A DNA stretch of 64,000 nucleotides from Zychaea mexicana (Eukaryota; Mucoromycota; Mucoromycetes; Mucorales; Lichtheimiaceae). Shown in pieces: positions 48,784-58,994 of this stretch (position 1 is its first letter; each line of letters begins with the position of its first letter). The translations under genes were made by a program, and so were the position numbers. The notes beneath the pieces were generated by a model. It was not told the origin of the DNA. It worked only from the letters and a program-made list of their open reading frames with translations, and searched no databases. The stretch lies in assembly GCF_025766255.1 (NCBI RefSeq), contig NW_026516735.1:62001-126000 (forward strand), given 5' to 3'.

Positions 48784-49122
48784 TGTGACAAGGGGACGAC
48801 ACTTGTCGGGGCAAAAGCTTACACAAGCACAAGAAAAAAAAAAACTCTACTTGGTCGTCCCGTGCCAAAGTAGTGGTGTTCCATACTTTTAACTTCAGTC
48901 TGTGCATAGAAACAGTGAGCCTTTTTTTTTCTTCTTCTTTCTCTTTCTCTTTTCCTTTTTCTCTTTCGCTTCCTACTCTTTCTACTCTGCGGCCTTTCTT
49001 TGCTTTTGGGAGCCCTTTTGTCTTGCTCTATTTATCTATTTAAATAATTCTTTGTGACGCTTCGAACACGACTCCACACACTTAAAAACAACACTCCACA
49101 TACACAACTGTTTTGAAAAACC
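48784..49122. promoter_or_regulatory. Divergent promoter, MetRS / RasGEF
   Basis: 339-bp spacer between start codons facing away from each other. It carries a long pyrimidine tract on the plus strand (about 48919-48990, tttttttttcttcttctttctc...) typical of fungal leaders. No clear TATA on either side. Confidence 0.4.
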
Positions 49123-51528
49123 ATGGCCGCTGCCACCGGTGGTCTTCCTCTCGTGCCGCTCTCCCCACTCGCCAAATCAGCTCTATTGTGCAAGCATGCA
49201 TACACCGAAGCAAACGACAAGCTTTCGGAGGCAAAGCAGACTAAACCATCGGTGACGGTGGCGACCCTGAGAAGACTCATTGAAGACACACGGGTCGAAC
49301 GACGAAGGCTCGACACTTTTGAACACCAAATGGAATCTGTGCAGGCCGCCACAGCCTTTAATTGGGACCCGGACGTTTTGGCCCGACAAATTGCCGCCAT
49401 CGACTGCCAGCTATACGCCAAAGTCATTTTAAAAAAGAAATGGCTGTGTCAATTGGACAAGAAGCAATCCAAACTTGTACATCTCGTCGACTTTCATCGT
49501 TACCTTACACATAGCTTTGCTCATCAGCTTATCTACTGGTCGGAGCTCTCCTCGTTGGCCTCGTCCATGTCCTCGAGTAATAACAACAGCAACAGTAACA
49601 ATTCGCTCAGTCATAGTTTAGGCGTGGTGCCGCCAATACATCCCAAGGATAATTTGATCACTCATTTGGTTAAGGTGGCGTACCTCTTGGTACATGTGTA
49701 TCGCGATATGAATGGATTTGCCGCGATCATGCGTGCCTTAATGCTCCCCGAAGTACGACGCCTTCGCAAGTTGTGGCAGGCGTGTTCGTCACGAGCACGC
49801 GACATGTACCGCGAACTGGCACAAATCATGTCTCCGTCTAAAAATCATCAGGCGTACAACGATCTCATGCATCGCAAGCTCGAATTATTCCACCAGCACT
49901 CGTCGAATGGCTCCACTGTGGCCGTGCCCTGGATCCAGCCGCATCTCTCGGAAATCCAATCGATCACCAAAGAATATACCGCGGGTGATCATGACAACTA
50001 TCGAGCCGCACGCATTGGTGAAATGGTCCTATCGGCTCCGGGTGCCCGAAAACTCTCCATGGTCGTTGCTGTTCTCGAGCTGTGCCAAGTCAATGCCACA
50101 ACAGAGTCGGCGGATCTCATTGAAGAACTTTCCAGTAAGAATACTAGACGCATGTCGTTCAAACCAATCCATGTCGACGGTCTTAGAGGCACCGTTGTCC
50201 CACCCGCTGATCTCAACGGATTGTTGCCTGGCGATGTCGTTGCTCATCACTGGTTGGTTTCACGCGTTTATTTGACAAAGGATCAGTTGATCAGCGAAAG
50301 TATCGAAGTCGAGCCATTGCAGCCGGGTGAGACGCTGGCGTGTGACACCGGAATTGAGGAAGAGGAGTTGCTGGAGCGGGATATGGCTGATACGGATGCT
50401 GTGCTGGGTAGCGTGCCCTCAAATTCACGACGTGCCAGCTTGACACTTGATGTGGACCGTGATGACAATGGTGACGACCGTAACGATGACAGCGATAGTA
50501 ACCAGGGTGATCATCCGGTTGCTACGGAAACCATACCACTGCCACCGGTACCTACACAAGAGCCGCAGCCACAAATTACCCTAGCGTCACCCATGCCTCC
50601 ACCATCGCCTGTACAGCCGGTGGAACCTGAGCAGCCAACTCAGCCAGCTCAGCAGGAGCAGCAACTTCCGGAGGTAGAGGAGGAGCAATCGGTGAAGCCA
50701 ATAGAGGAAGATCTTCACAATGTCTGGAGCAGCACAAACGACGACGTCAGTCATGCGGAGGAGAATAGCAAACAGCCGGATGTGATGGAAGAAGCAAGTG
50801 GCAACGATCAGCACAAGCGTGAAAAGAGTCTGACGAATCAATCGACGCAGTCGGGATCAACGCAGCAAGAATCGTCAGCAAGCAAACAGACCAAGAAATC
50901 CCGCCTGTCACCCACAGCTCCTGAATTTGTGCCTTCGCGTAAACTTTCCACCAGCGGCTTGACAGCCGAACCCCCATCCTCAGTGGTCGTATCTCCTGCA
51001 TCCTCTGTTCAAGATGTACGCGAGCTCCCAGCGCCTATTGCGGAAGAAGAACAAGAAGTAACCGGAAACAATGAACATGATTCCGAGGAGGAATGGCACG
51101 GGTACTTGTATTATGACAAGAAGCAGGACGAGACGGAATCAGAGACATGGAACGGATATCCGAGCCCACCTTTGGAAGAAAGCAACAACAGTAGTAATAG
51201 CGCCAAGGGAGGACCAGGCGGAGCACGACGTATATCGACATCGCCATCCGAAAGTTCTGAAGAGTGGAAAGGATACCACGCATCCAAAATGGAAGCGGTC
51301 TGGCAACGCGAGATCGATCTTCAAGTACAAGAACGCGACTGGCAGGGTTATACACTGGAAACACTGAACGAGGATGAACTGGACTCGAGTACCATGATGG
51401 ATGGCGAATTTGAAAAGTCGCGGCAAGCAAGGCGTCAAGATGATCCTATTGAATCGTTCCGTCGGCATCAAGAAAATAGCAAAAACAGCCCTAATAATAA
51501 CCGACGGGCGCCTAAGCTGCGTTCATAA
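49123..51528 (+). CDS. RasGEF-domain protein with W-x-G-Y repeat tail
   Basis: Intronless, 801 residues. Residues about 80-345 form a CDC25-type Ras guanine-nucleotide exchange domain: DVLARQIAAIDCQLYAKVIL at the start, FAHQLIYW, LITHLVKVAYLLVHVYRDMN, GFAAIMRALMLPEVRRLRKLW, and WIQPHLSEIQSITKEY near the end. It should load GTP on a Ras-family GTPase. The order resembles that of RasGEFs, but the loop before the domain is short, the Ser/Asn insert is unusual, and no REM (RasGEFN) module is evident. Residues about 365-640 are acidic, Pro/Gln-rich and disordered. The C-terminus has four W-x-G-Y motifs (W658, W676, W715, W740), each in an acidic context. The ATG at 49123 is the first in frame. The target GTPase is unknown. 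Confidence 0.85.
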   Translation: MAAATGGLPLVPLSPLAKSALLCKHAYTEANDKLSEAKQTKPSVTVATLRRLIEDTRVERRRLDTFEHQMESVQAATAFNWDPDVLARQIAAIDCQLYAKVILKKKWLCQLDKKQSKLVHLVDFHRYLTHSFAHQLIYWSELSSLASSMSSSNNNSNSNNSLSHSLGVVPPIHPKDNLITHLVKVAYLLVHVYRDMNGFAAIMRALMLPEVRRLRKLWQACSSRARDMYRELAQIMSPSKNHQAYNDLMHRKLELFHQHSSNGSTVAVPWIQPHLSEIQSITKEYTAGDHDNYRAARIGEMVLSAPGARKLSMVVAVLELCQVNATTESADLIEELSSKNTRRMSFKPIHVDGLRGTVVPPADLNGLLPGDVVAHHWLVSRVYLTKDQLISESIEVEPLQPGETLACDTGIEEEELLERDMADTDAVLGSVPSNSRRASLTLDVDRDDNGDDRNDDSDSNQGDHPVATETIPLPPVPTQEPQPQITLASPMPPPSPVQPVEPEQPTQPAQQEQQLPEVEEEQSVKPIEEDLHNVWSSTNDDVSHAEENSKQPDVMEEASGNDQHKREKSLTNQSTQSGSTQQESSASKQTKKSRLSPTAPEFVPSRKLSTSGLTAEPPSSVVVSPASSVQDVRELPAPIAEEEQEVTGNNEHDSEEEWHGYLYYDKKQDETESETWNGYPSPPLEESNNSSNSAKGGPGGARRISTSPSESSEEWKGYHASKMEAVWQREIDLQVQERDWQGYTLETLNEDELDSSTMMDGEFEKSRQARRQDDPIESFRRHQENSKNSPNNNRRAPKLRS

Positions 51529-52923
51529 ATAACCTTTTCATACTCTGCCCCACCCCCCATCCAGTAGTACATAAGTATAACCCTAAAGTTCTCTTTCTAT
51601 CTAACCCCCACCAACCCCATTACACTATCCATCATCCTATATATCTCCCCTATACCCCCTTCCTTGTGTCGTGTAAGTGATCAGTCTCTCTTTTACCTTA
51701 TGTTGTGGGATTATGTTTTTTATTATAAAAAAAGGATCGCGTCAACTCTTCTCTCTTTCTCCCCATCCTTTATAATATATTTATCTCATTTTGATATCAT
51801 TCAACCATTAAAACCATATTGTCGATATCGAGTTAGGAAAGATCTTTAGCGGCTAAGGGTTATGCTTCATCGACAAGCCTTGATTCAAAGGATGTTATAA
51901 AAGGTCATCGCTGTTGAATGTCGGCGTGGTAGGCAGTGCATACTACAAATCCTGATCCATCAGAACGCTATTTTGATTTTGAAAACAATGATTGCTTTCT
52001 TCCCTCAAAGGGCAGCACAGCAATGGAGTACTGACGCTTTTTAACTCAGAACTGACCAATGGAACAATATCTCATCTGGGGAAATAGTTCGTTTGCCAGG
52101 AATACGATGTGCGCTTGTCTCTGATTCACTGATTTTAATACTAGTGTTAACGGTGATGTTTCTACAGTCTATGCGCGAACTATGCACACAAAGCGAATCC
52201 GAATAAACGGTCAGTATAACTCAAACAAAGTGAACTCTGCATCAATACATCAACCTCATAAAGTTACTTATCTTTTTGTTTCCATTTGGCTCTGCATGTA
52301 TCGTATATTAGGCTCGTTCACTTGCTGAATAAACTGGTCGCTTGGCTAGGGTGATTTAAATAAGTTTAATCTACAAACCTAGTTCCACGACTTGATTGTC
52401 GACTTTTTTCTTTCTCGCAAATGCTTCGCTGGCCGGACCACACGGACGAAACACCACAACAGATCCGCTCAGATGACATCCTTTCAACAGTGGTGCATAT
52501 TGGAAGCGGCCCGTCGTTGGGCTATGGTAAAGTAAAACCTTGAATGTCAGTACATACATAAAGAGTCGTCTTATAGCAGACTTGCACTGTAATTCGTGTC
52601 GACTTCCATTCTTTACTCCCTTTATCGCATCCATCCACGGCACTTTTTGTATGATACAGTATGCACATTTCTGTAACAATGATCAGTAAACAAAGCATCA
52701 TAGATATTCAGGATCCTAATGGTCATAGTAATAGACGTCATTTTTTCGTGCTTTCCTGAAGCTATTGCATGTTGTTCTAAAACATTAAATATACATGCAC
52801 TGTTAGTTAATAGAACATATGTGTTTATTTGATTACGTTCGGTGATTATATAGAAGGCTGGCTATATACATTTGATCCCTCTTTCGGTAACTGGGGGACA
52901 TACAGTATGTACTGTATCTGCTT
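51529..52923. other. Convergent intergenic region
   Basis: 1.4 kb between the RasGEF stop and the TMEM198-like stop. It is C/T- and A/T-rich near the RasGEF 3' end. A minus-strand frame at 52371-52679 (TTG-initiated) includes GCHLSGSVVVFRPCGPASEA and is protein-like but unassigned; it might be a gene remnant. No gene is called. Confidence 0.35.
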
Positions 52924-54122
52924 TTATTTCTTATTCGCTTCATCAATAACAAGATGTAAGCCAAATCGGTTTCCACGATTAAGAATGAGTTGACATAAGG
53001 TACTGACAATCCATAATCCAAGCACACCGGAAAGCATAGCATAAATACGGGGAGTGGTTTTGTAATTGATATGATGGATAGCGTCAAGCATGGCACGGGG
53101 TCCATTAACCATATAGGTATGCACGACAAGATCCAGACCCAGCATGAAAAGATAGGCGCCTAGGAACGAAGTAAGGATACACACAGCAGCAAATTCAACC
53201 AAGAGCAGCGCGATTATACCAGCAAGACCAAAACCTAGCGATGCGAAATGACGTGCGTATACGTTTTGGATAAGCAGTCCATCGCCCCATGTCCAGAAAT
53301 ACATGGCCAAAATATAGCCGCCTATCACTTTTAAAATATGCACATTTGTCAATGTAATATATATATAAAGGCTCTCTTTTATATCACGTTTTTAAACATG
53401 TAGATATTTAATAGCAACTTACAGCCAAGCCCATAGAGTGTTACTTTCCAGAAATACATGGCTACTCCAGCAAACAAGAACCCGGCGCCGTAACATCCAA
53501 ATGAAAAGACAATGCTCGCATGAGGATAGGGTTTACCTATCGGTTCCGCTGCCGTAAGCAAGACCCAGGTAATAGTAGCTAGAGTATGCAGCTTTTATTA
53601 GCCTTCTTTTTTACTTTGGAGAGCCCTTAGAAGTAACGTGGTATACAGCAAAAAGAAAGAGAATTATACCTCCAGTGATAAATCCAACCATTCCCATAGT
53701 TATAGTAAAGTAGCGAAATCCGGCGGCCATCAAATAGACGCCAAATGCCATGAGAAACGCAGCTGCAACGCCCATATGAGCAGGAATTCCTGGACCGTCG
53801 TAGGGTTCATCTATCGAAGCCATTCGTTCTTCTTTAGCAAACAAACTCGAGTTTGAACACACAAAAAACCTTGTGGTGGGAATAATAACCACGAACCATA
53901 TCGTTTATCATCGTTGATCTGATGTTGTTTTTCTTGTTGCGGCTTTTCTGGGGTATGGTGATGGTTAGGACGATGATGTTGATGATGGTCGTCGGCGTCG
54001 GTAATGTCGTTAGTAGTATCATTCTGAGGGGGAGGATTGTTCCAAGCATTACACAACACGGTAAAATAACACACAAATAGCAAGAAAATGATCAAGCACC
54101 GGTGTGTTTTTCTTTTCAGCAT
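52924..54122 (-). CDS. TMEM198/TM7S3-like multi-spanning membrane protein (DUF4203 type)
   Basis: Four exons: 54122-53897, 53810-53670, 53578-53423, 53321-52924; 306 residues, all introns in phase 1. Residues 1-26 are a signal peptide (LIIFLLFVCYFTVLCNAW), followed by a His/Asp/Asn-rich extracytosolic linker. About seven hydrophobic helices follow, containing FLMAFGVYLMAAGFRYF, GMVGFITGG, ASIVFSFGCYGAGFLFAGVA and LGFGLAGIIALLLVEFAAVC, the glycine-rich pattern of the TMEM198/TM7SF3-like family (DUF4203), plus a short basic/acidic tail. Function in fungi is unknown. The intron 1 donor is ambiguous: gttcgt (53896, used here) or gttttt (about 20 bases later), which gives the same frame with 7-8 more residues. 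Divergent from the small membrane-protein gene, 218 bp apart. Confidence 0.8.
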
Positions 54123-54340
54123 AGTCTTTGTTCGAGCGAGATGGTAAATAAGTAAGAGATTGTGTATGAAAGGTGAGGAGGATGAAAATACGATCTATCC
54201 CACCTCTTCTTGTTCCTTTCATTCATTTATATGTGGTAGGGGAAAAAACACGCATCACGCATTATCTGCATTAAAAAAAGTCACAAGGTTAATGTTATTG
54301 GCTTCTTTGTTCTTTTTCTTCTCGAATAAGAAATAACAGC

Positions 54341-55094
54341 ATGTCAAAAGAGGAAATCAAACAAGAATTGGCACAGTACGAACCGAATGAAGAAGAACGT
54401 GCTGCTATCAAATCAGCCGTGTTCAACTTTGTCAACCTTTGTAAACTATCTTTTTTTCTTTCTTTATTGACGGCTATATATACACAATTTGCTCATTCCG
54501 ATCGTCCGCCTTGATTGAGAGACTAACTGAATGAACTTTGCCGACGCGTTTTTTTTGAATATGAAATAGCTACTGTGGGTGCTGGTTCACTCGGTTTAGC
54601 AGGATACTTATGGAGTAAGTCATATATAAGCCAGTTAACTTTATTTGAAGGGAGGGAGGGTGGATAGAATAGAGCTAATGGATATGCAATATGTGACCAC
54701 GAAAATTCAGATAAATCACGACCTAAACGCACAGGCATCCCCACAATCCGTAAGTACTTTGATAGCAGTGAAAAACAATATAATCCGGCTCTATGACGGG
54801 TAAAGAGTACACTTGTTAATTATCGAGATATTGTATATAATAGTTGGCTTTTTCACGGGATTAGCACTGGGTGGTGCCTTGGGAATGGATAAAGGCATGC
54901 GCACATTACGAGCCAGGCTACCTAGCGATTCGAAACTGTTATCCATCATCCATGAAACTGATCAAATGCGTCATGGTTCTGTGGTACCATTCGAAGGAAC
55001 AAAAGCAACAACACCTGTAAATCAACAGCAAGAACAACAAAGCACGGATAATATCGATGCGTTTGTGCCTGACGACAAGGCAAACATCAAATGA
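54341..55094 (+). CDS. Small two-helix membrane protein (possibly OCIA-domain-like)
   Basis: Four exons: 54341-54440, 54570-54614, 54711-54749, 54844-55094; 144 residues, all three introns in phase 1. The N-terminus is a charged helix (EELAQYEPNEEER-like: EIKQELAQYEPNEEERAAIK), then hydrophobic segment 1 (STVGAGSLGLAGYLW), a basic connector (NKSRPKRTGIPT), hydrophobic segment 2 (LGFFTGLALGGALGMDKG) and a hydrophilic, Q-rich tail. Two short Gly-rich helices joined by a basic loop resemble the arrangement of mitochondrial OCIA-domain proteins, but sequence identity is low and this is inference. The phase-consistent model over very short exons (45 and 39 nt) argues for a real gene. Confidence 0.65.
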
Positions 55095-55423
55095 GTGATA
55101 TAATAGTAATTTTAAAATGTAGAATCTTCCTTTTTTTATTTGAATCAATAACTTACACAAGAACAACTAGATAACAAACCCGCCTTTTTTTTCTGTTATG
55201 TCAAAATGCTATGCCAGCTTACTAGTACTACAAAGGTTTGTGAAATGAAAGAACAAGAAAGAATAGGGAAATTCCTTGAAAACGAAAAGAAAGAGAACAA
55301 AAGAGGTATCTTCTAGAACGGAAATAATAACAACAGAGGAATTTTGGAATTGGGACATTGTACTGTGTGATGCTCAAATGTGCGTTAGTGAGTGTGCAGT
55401 GTGAGTATATATTAATAAATGGG
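55095..55423. other. Convergent 3' spacer
   Basis: About 330 bp between the stops of the small membrane protein gene and the kinase gene. AT-rich with A- and T-runs, suited to polyadenylation on both strands. No gene. Confidence 0.45.
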
Positions 55424-58280
55424 CTATTGTTGTTGCTGTTGCTGTTGTGAATGAAATTCGGTATTGTAAGCTAGTACACCAGTGATCCAGCCTTTGGCAT
55501 ACTTGAATACTTTGGCAGATCCATCGAGTTTCGAGTATCGAAGACCAATAACGTCATTTGCTGCAACAAATGTCTCGACAGTAAATACAACGGTGCTTTC
55601 CTTTTCTTGTTCAGGATCCAAAGTGGCTTGTGGCACTTGTTGCTGACTGTGATGATGGTTGTTGCTGTTGTTGTTACTTTTATTGTTGTGATAATGATGG
55701 GACGAGTGGTGATGTGTGGATGAATGTAACTGGAACGACTGTGACCAAGGCATCATGATTGTATCATGTTGATGAGAAAAGGGCATGGATAAACGCTTGA
55801 ACGTCCGACTCCAACGATTTGTGTTTGTGCCAGTGCTTGCACTGTTATTACTTAGTAAACTGCTACGTTGTCCTGGACCGTCCGTTGCTGCTGTAGCAAA
55901 TGACGCGTTCGTATACTGTTCTGCTTGCTGTTGCGAGGAAGGAGACAGTGGTAATTGATTGTTGGGCATGGGTGTCGATGACGAACTTGCTGCTGCTGCT
56001 GCTGCTGCTCCTGCAGCAACAGATTTTTTCCGATCCTTTAATCCATGAAACCAAGATCCACTGCTGCCTCCGTGAGTATTACCACTATTGTTGTTGTTGT
56101 TGTTGTTGTCATAGCTATGCATTGTCATGACGCATGCCAGACGCAACGAGCTGTCGTGACGATAAGTGATGCCCAAAAGCTCACAGGCTGCACGCACGAG
56201 TAGCAACATGTCCATTTCAGTACCTTGGATTCGATAATAAGTGATTTGATCTTTGGCGACGCGTTGATAAAGTTGTGACAAACTGAGCGTAGAAGCTGTC
56301 TTTTTCAACCCTCGTTGTTGTTGCTGTTGTTGTTGTTGAGCAGCAGCAGCAGCAGCTATCATAGGCCCTTTGAGCTTGCGGAATAAACGATGCAAAGGCG
56401 AATGCATGTCTGCAGCAGGTACAGGCTGCAGCTGAGCTTGCTTTAACTGCGCGCGAACAGTCTTTATCAATTCCTTCTGCAGCAGCCCTTGAGCCTGTAC
56501 GACTTCGTCTCGTTTGGAGTAAGGTGTATAGTGCATCGATCGGCTAGTGAAATAGATAGACGGGTTGATCGGGTGATACAGGATGGATTTCTTGACGTGA
56601 CATCCGCGTCGATTCTCTTCTTCCATGTCTTTGAGGTACCGCTGCCGCGTTCGCTCGCGATCCGCCGTCAGCGGAAAATAGTCGCGGTCCGTGTCTTTGA
56701 AAAGGTCCGGCAGTCGGCCGTCGTCATTGAGCCATGCGTCGTCTTTGAGTGCGAGTCGGATGCCCATCCGTTTTCGTCGGTCGACCGATAAACATTTTCG
56801 GATCGTCTGTTGGAGCCCTGGACTAAGATTCTCTGGCATTGGATAGTTCCCGCTTACCACGTATTTCTTCAGCTGATCTGGATCTTTGGGTCGAGTTGTT
56901 AGTTTCAGTACATGGCACGCATCATGTATGTATAGAGCCAGCTCCCAGCCCCGACAAATCCTTCTTTTGTTGGATAACTTACTGCGCGCATGTGCAAAAG
57001 GTTCGAATCCGGCCGTCATGCGAAACAACGTGACACCCAAACACCAGCAATCCACTTCTGGCCCTGTATACCTCTGGCCTGAAAAGATTTCAGGACTATA
57101 ATACAACATGGATCCTTAATAAAAGAAAACATGTTTTAGGATTGTATATAGTTAGCGTCTATAGAGGTTTACTCCTTGAAACGAGCTTGTGTCAATGACA
57201 TGTATCTTGGCATACCACATAAGGTTTTCAGGCGTTGGTGCCCGAATCTATTCCCCAGCCCGAAATCCGCTAAGCGAATTTGTCCATCCGGCATCAGTAA
57301 TATATTGGGTGTCTTTGATATTAAATTCTGTCGTATCAGTATTGTTGCAATCCTGCCAATAAACCTTAAGACATATCCCCCCTTTCAAAAAGAGATATTA
57401 CTAGATATACCTTGATATCTCGATGAACAATCCATTTGCGGTGACAATGATCTACTGCTGCCACCACTTGTCGAAAGATGGCTCGTGCCTCTGTTTCGGA
57501 CAGGGCACCTTTCTTGGATCGCTGCAGATGCTCATCCAGATTAACCCCGGGTACATATTCCATAACCAAATAAAGCGTTTCGGCAGTCTCGTATGTTTCA
57601 TAGAGATGGATCACGTTTTTATGATCCATCGCTTCCATCAAGGCTACTTCACGAACCAATCGAGACATGACGCGATATTCGTGCTTGCGCTTGTCAATGA
57701 TCTTTTTTAATCCATTGTTCGTTGATGATATTAGCATAATTTGTTCTTGAGTGTGTGGTGCATATATAATTGCGTATATTATGTGAGATCTCTTTCTTTC
57801 TCTATCTCTCTCGTGCGCACCCCCTCTTTGTGTCTTGCACCTTCACCCCTTAATACGGTAACTAACCTTGACTGCAAAGCGTTCGCCAGTAATATAATGT
57901 TGTGCAAGCATAACTTTGCTGAATTTGCCGTGGCCGATCTGTTCGACGAAGCTATAATCGCCAATACCATTCAGAAGCGTGTCTGTCGAGGGTGGGAATT
58001 CTTTCTTTTTATCACTACTTTTCTGTGGTTGCTGTTGCTGCTGGTGTGGCGGCGAAGGGGATTGTGGAGAAGGTGGTGGTGGAGGCACTGGTGGCGGAGG
58101 AGTAACGGTAGCCGGAGGGGTATCAGTAGTAGTAGGTGTTATCGGACGATGGTGGTGCGATCGTGGAGATGAAGCGACTGACTTTAGATCGTCCTGGTGG
58201 TGTTGTTGTCTCGGCAGGAATTGGGACTGGCGCCGACGTAACTTTGTTCGCAACTGATCGGCCACAGTCCGAAGCGGCAT
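55424..58280 (-). CDS. CAMKL-type serine/threonine protein kinase with KA1-like C-terminus
   Basis: Five exons: 58280-57867, 57701-57411, 57312-57216, 57114-56983, 56883-55424; 797 residues, phases consistent. Kinase domain about residues 108-365: IGHGKFSKV (Gly loop), FAVKIIDKRK with the ATP-site Lys (rebuilt across intron 1), HRDIKTPNILL (catalytic loop), LADFGLG, LCGSMLYYSPEIF and VDCWCLGVTLF. The order fits CAMKL kinases (SNF1/Kin/Chk-like). Residues 1-105 are Pro/Gln-rich. The long C-terminus has poly-Q, poly-A and poly-N runs, then two conserved-looking stretches, ITYYRIQGTEMDMLLLVRAA and TVVFTVETFVAANDVIGLRY, ending KVFKYAKGWITGVLAY, a KA1-like lipid-binding or autoinhibitory module. 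Intron 4 (56982-56884, 99 nt) has no stop and keeps frame if retained. The exact orthologue is not determined. Confidence 0.88.
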
Positions 58281-58994
58281 GAAGGTTGCAAATAATGATA
58301 ATGAAAGGAAGAGAAGAGGAATTTGTTTTATACGGTGACCTGCGCAGACAACGAAAAAAAGAAAGAAAGAAAGAACAACAACCTGGAGGGGGAGGGGAGG
58401 TACAAAAGTATTGCACCGCCGCAGCTCTTACTTTTGTAGTAGAGACTAGAACAGCGTTGTAATATATTAATTTGTCTTCTCTGTCTGTCCGTCTGTATGT
58501 CTCTCCCACCCGCAACATGCCCACTCAGATCTACACGGTGCCTCTACTTTGCTTGCACAAAAAAAAGCTCCCTCTTGACAGAAAGAAAGAGAAGCACCGA
58601 CGACATTGCACGAGGCACTCGCATCGGGACGAAAACAATGCACTAACATGCCGAAGTTGTTTGTTCAGAAAGGGAAACTTTTCTTTTTTTATCTCGGGTC
58701 TGGGGGGTGGGGATGGTTTGCGTTGTTGAGAGGAGATGCTGATTTGATGACGATGGAAAAAAGAAACAAAAAGGCTATTTTTTAGAAATAAGAAAGAAAT
58801 GATACAAAAACATGATGGCAGCAGAAAAAGAAGGAGGAGGACTATACGGTGTGTGTGTGTGTGTGAGGGGTTATTTAAAAAGAGCAGTAGTAGTGGTAGC
58901 AGTAATAGTCGGTAATAGCAGTAGCAGTGGCAGTAGTAGTAGTAGTAGTAATCAAGAGGAGGTAAGAGGAGGTTATCATCGCTAACAAGAAGAC
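58281..58994. other. Kinase promoter region and ankyrin-gene 3' region
   Basis: About 710 bp. (GT)n at about 58850-58865 and AGT/AGC repeats at about 58885-58952, with A-rich runs. No open frame with recognisable content. The kinase promoter should lie just right of 58280; no TATA box stands out. Confidence 0.4.

Noticed and set aside
57000..57010. GTTCGAATCC resembling a tRNA B box
   Set aside because: It lies in the kinase-domain exon, and no A box, acceptor stem or anticodon arm can be folded around it.
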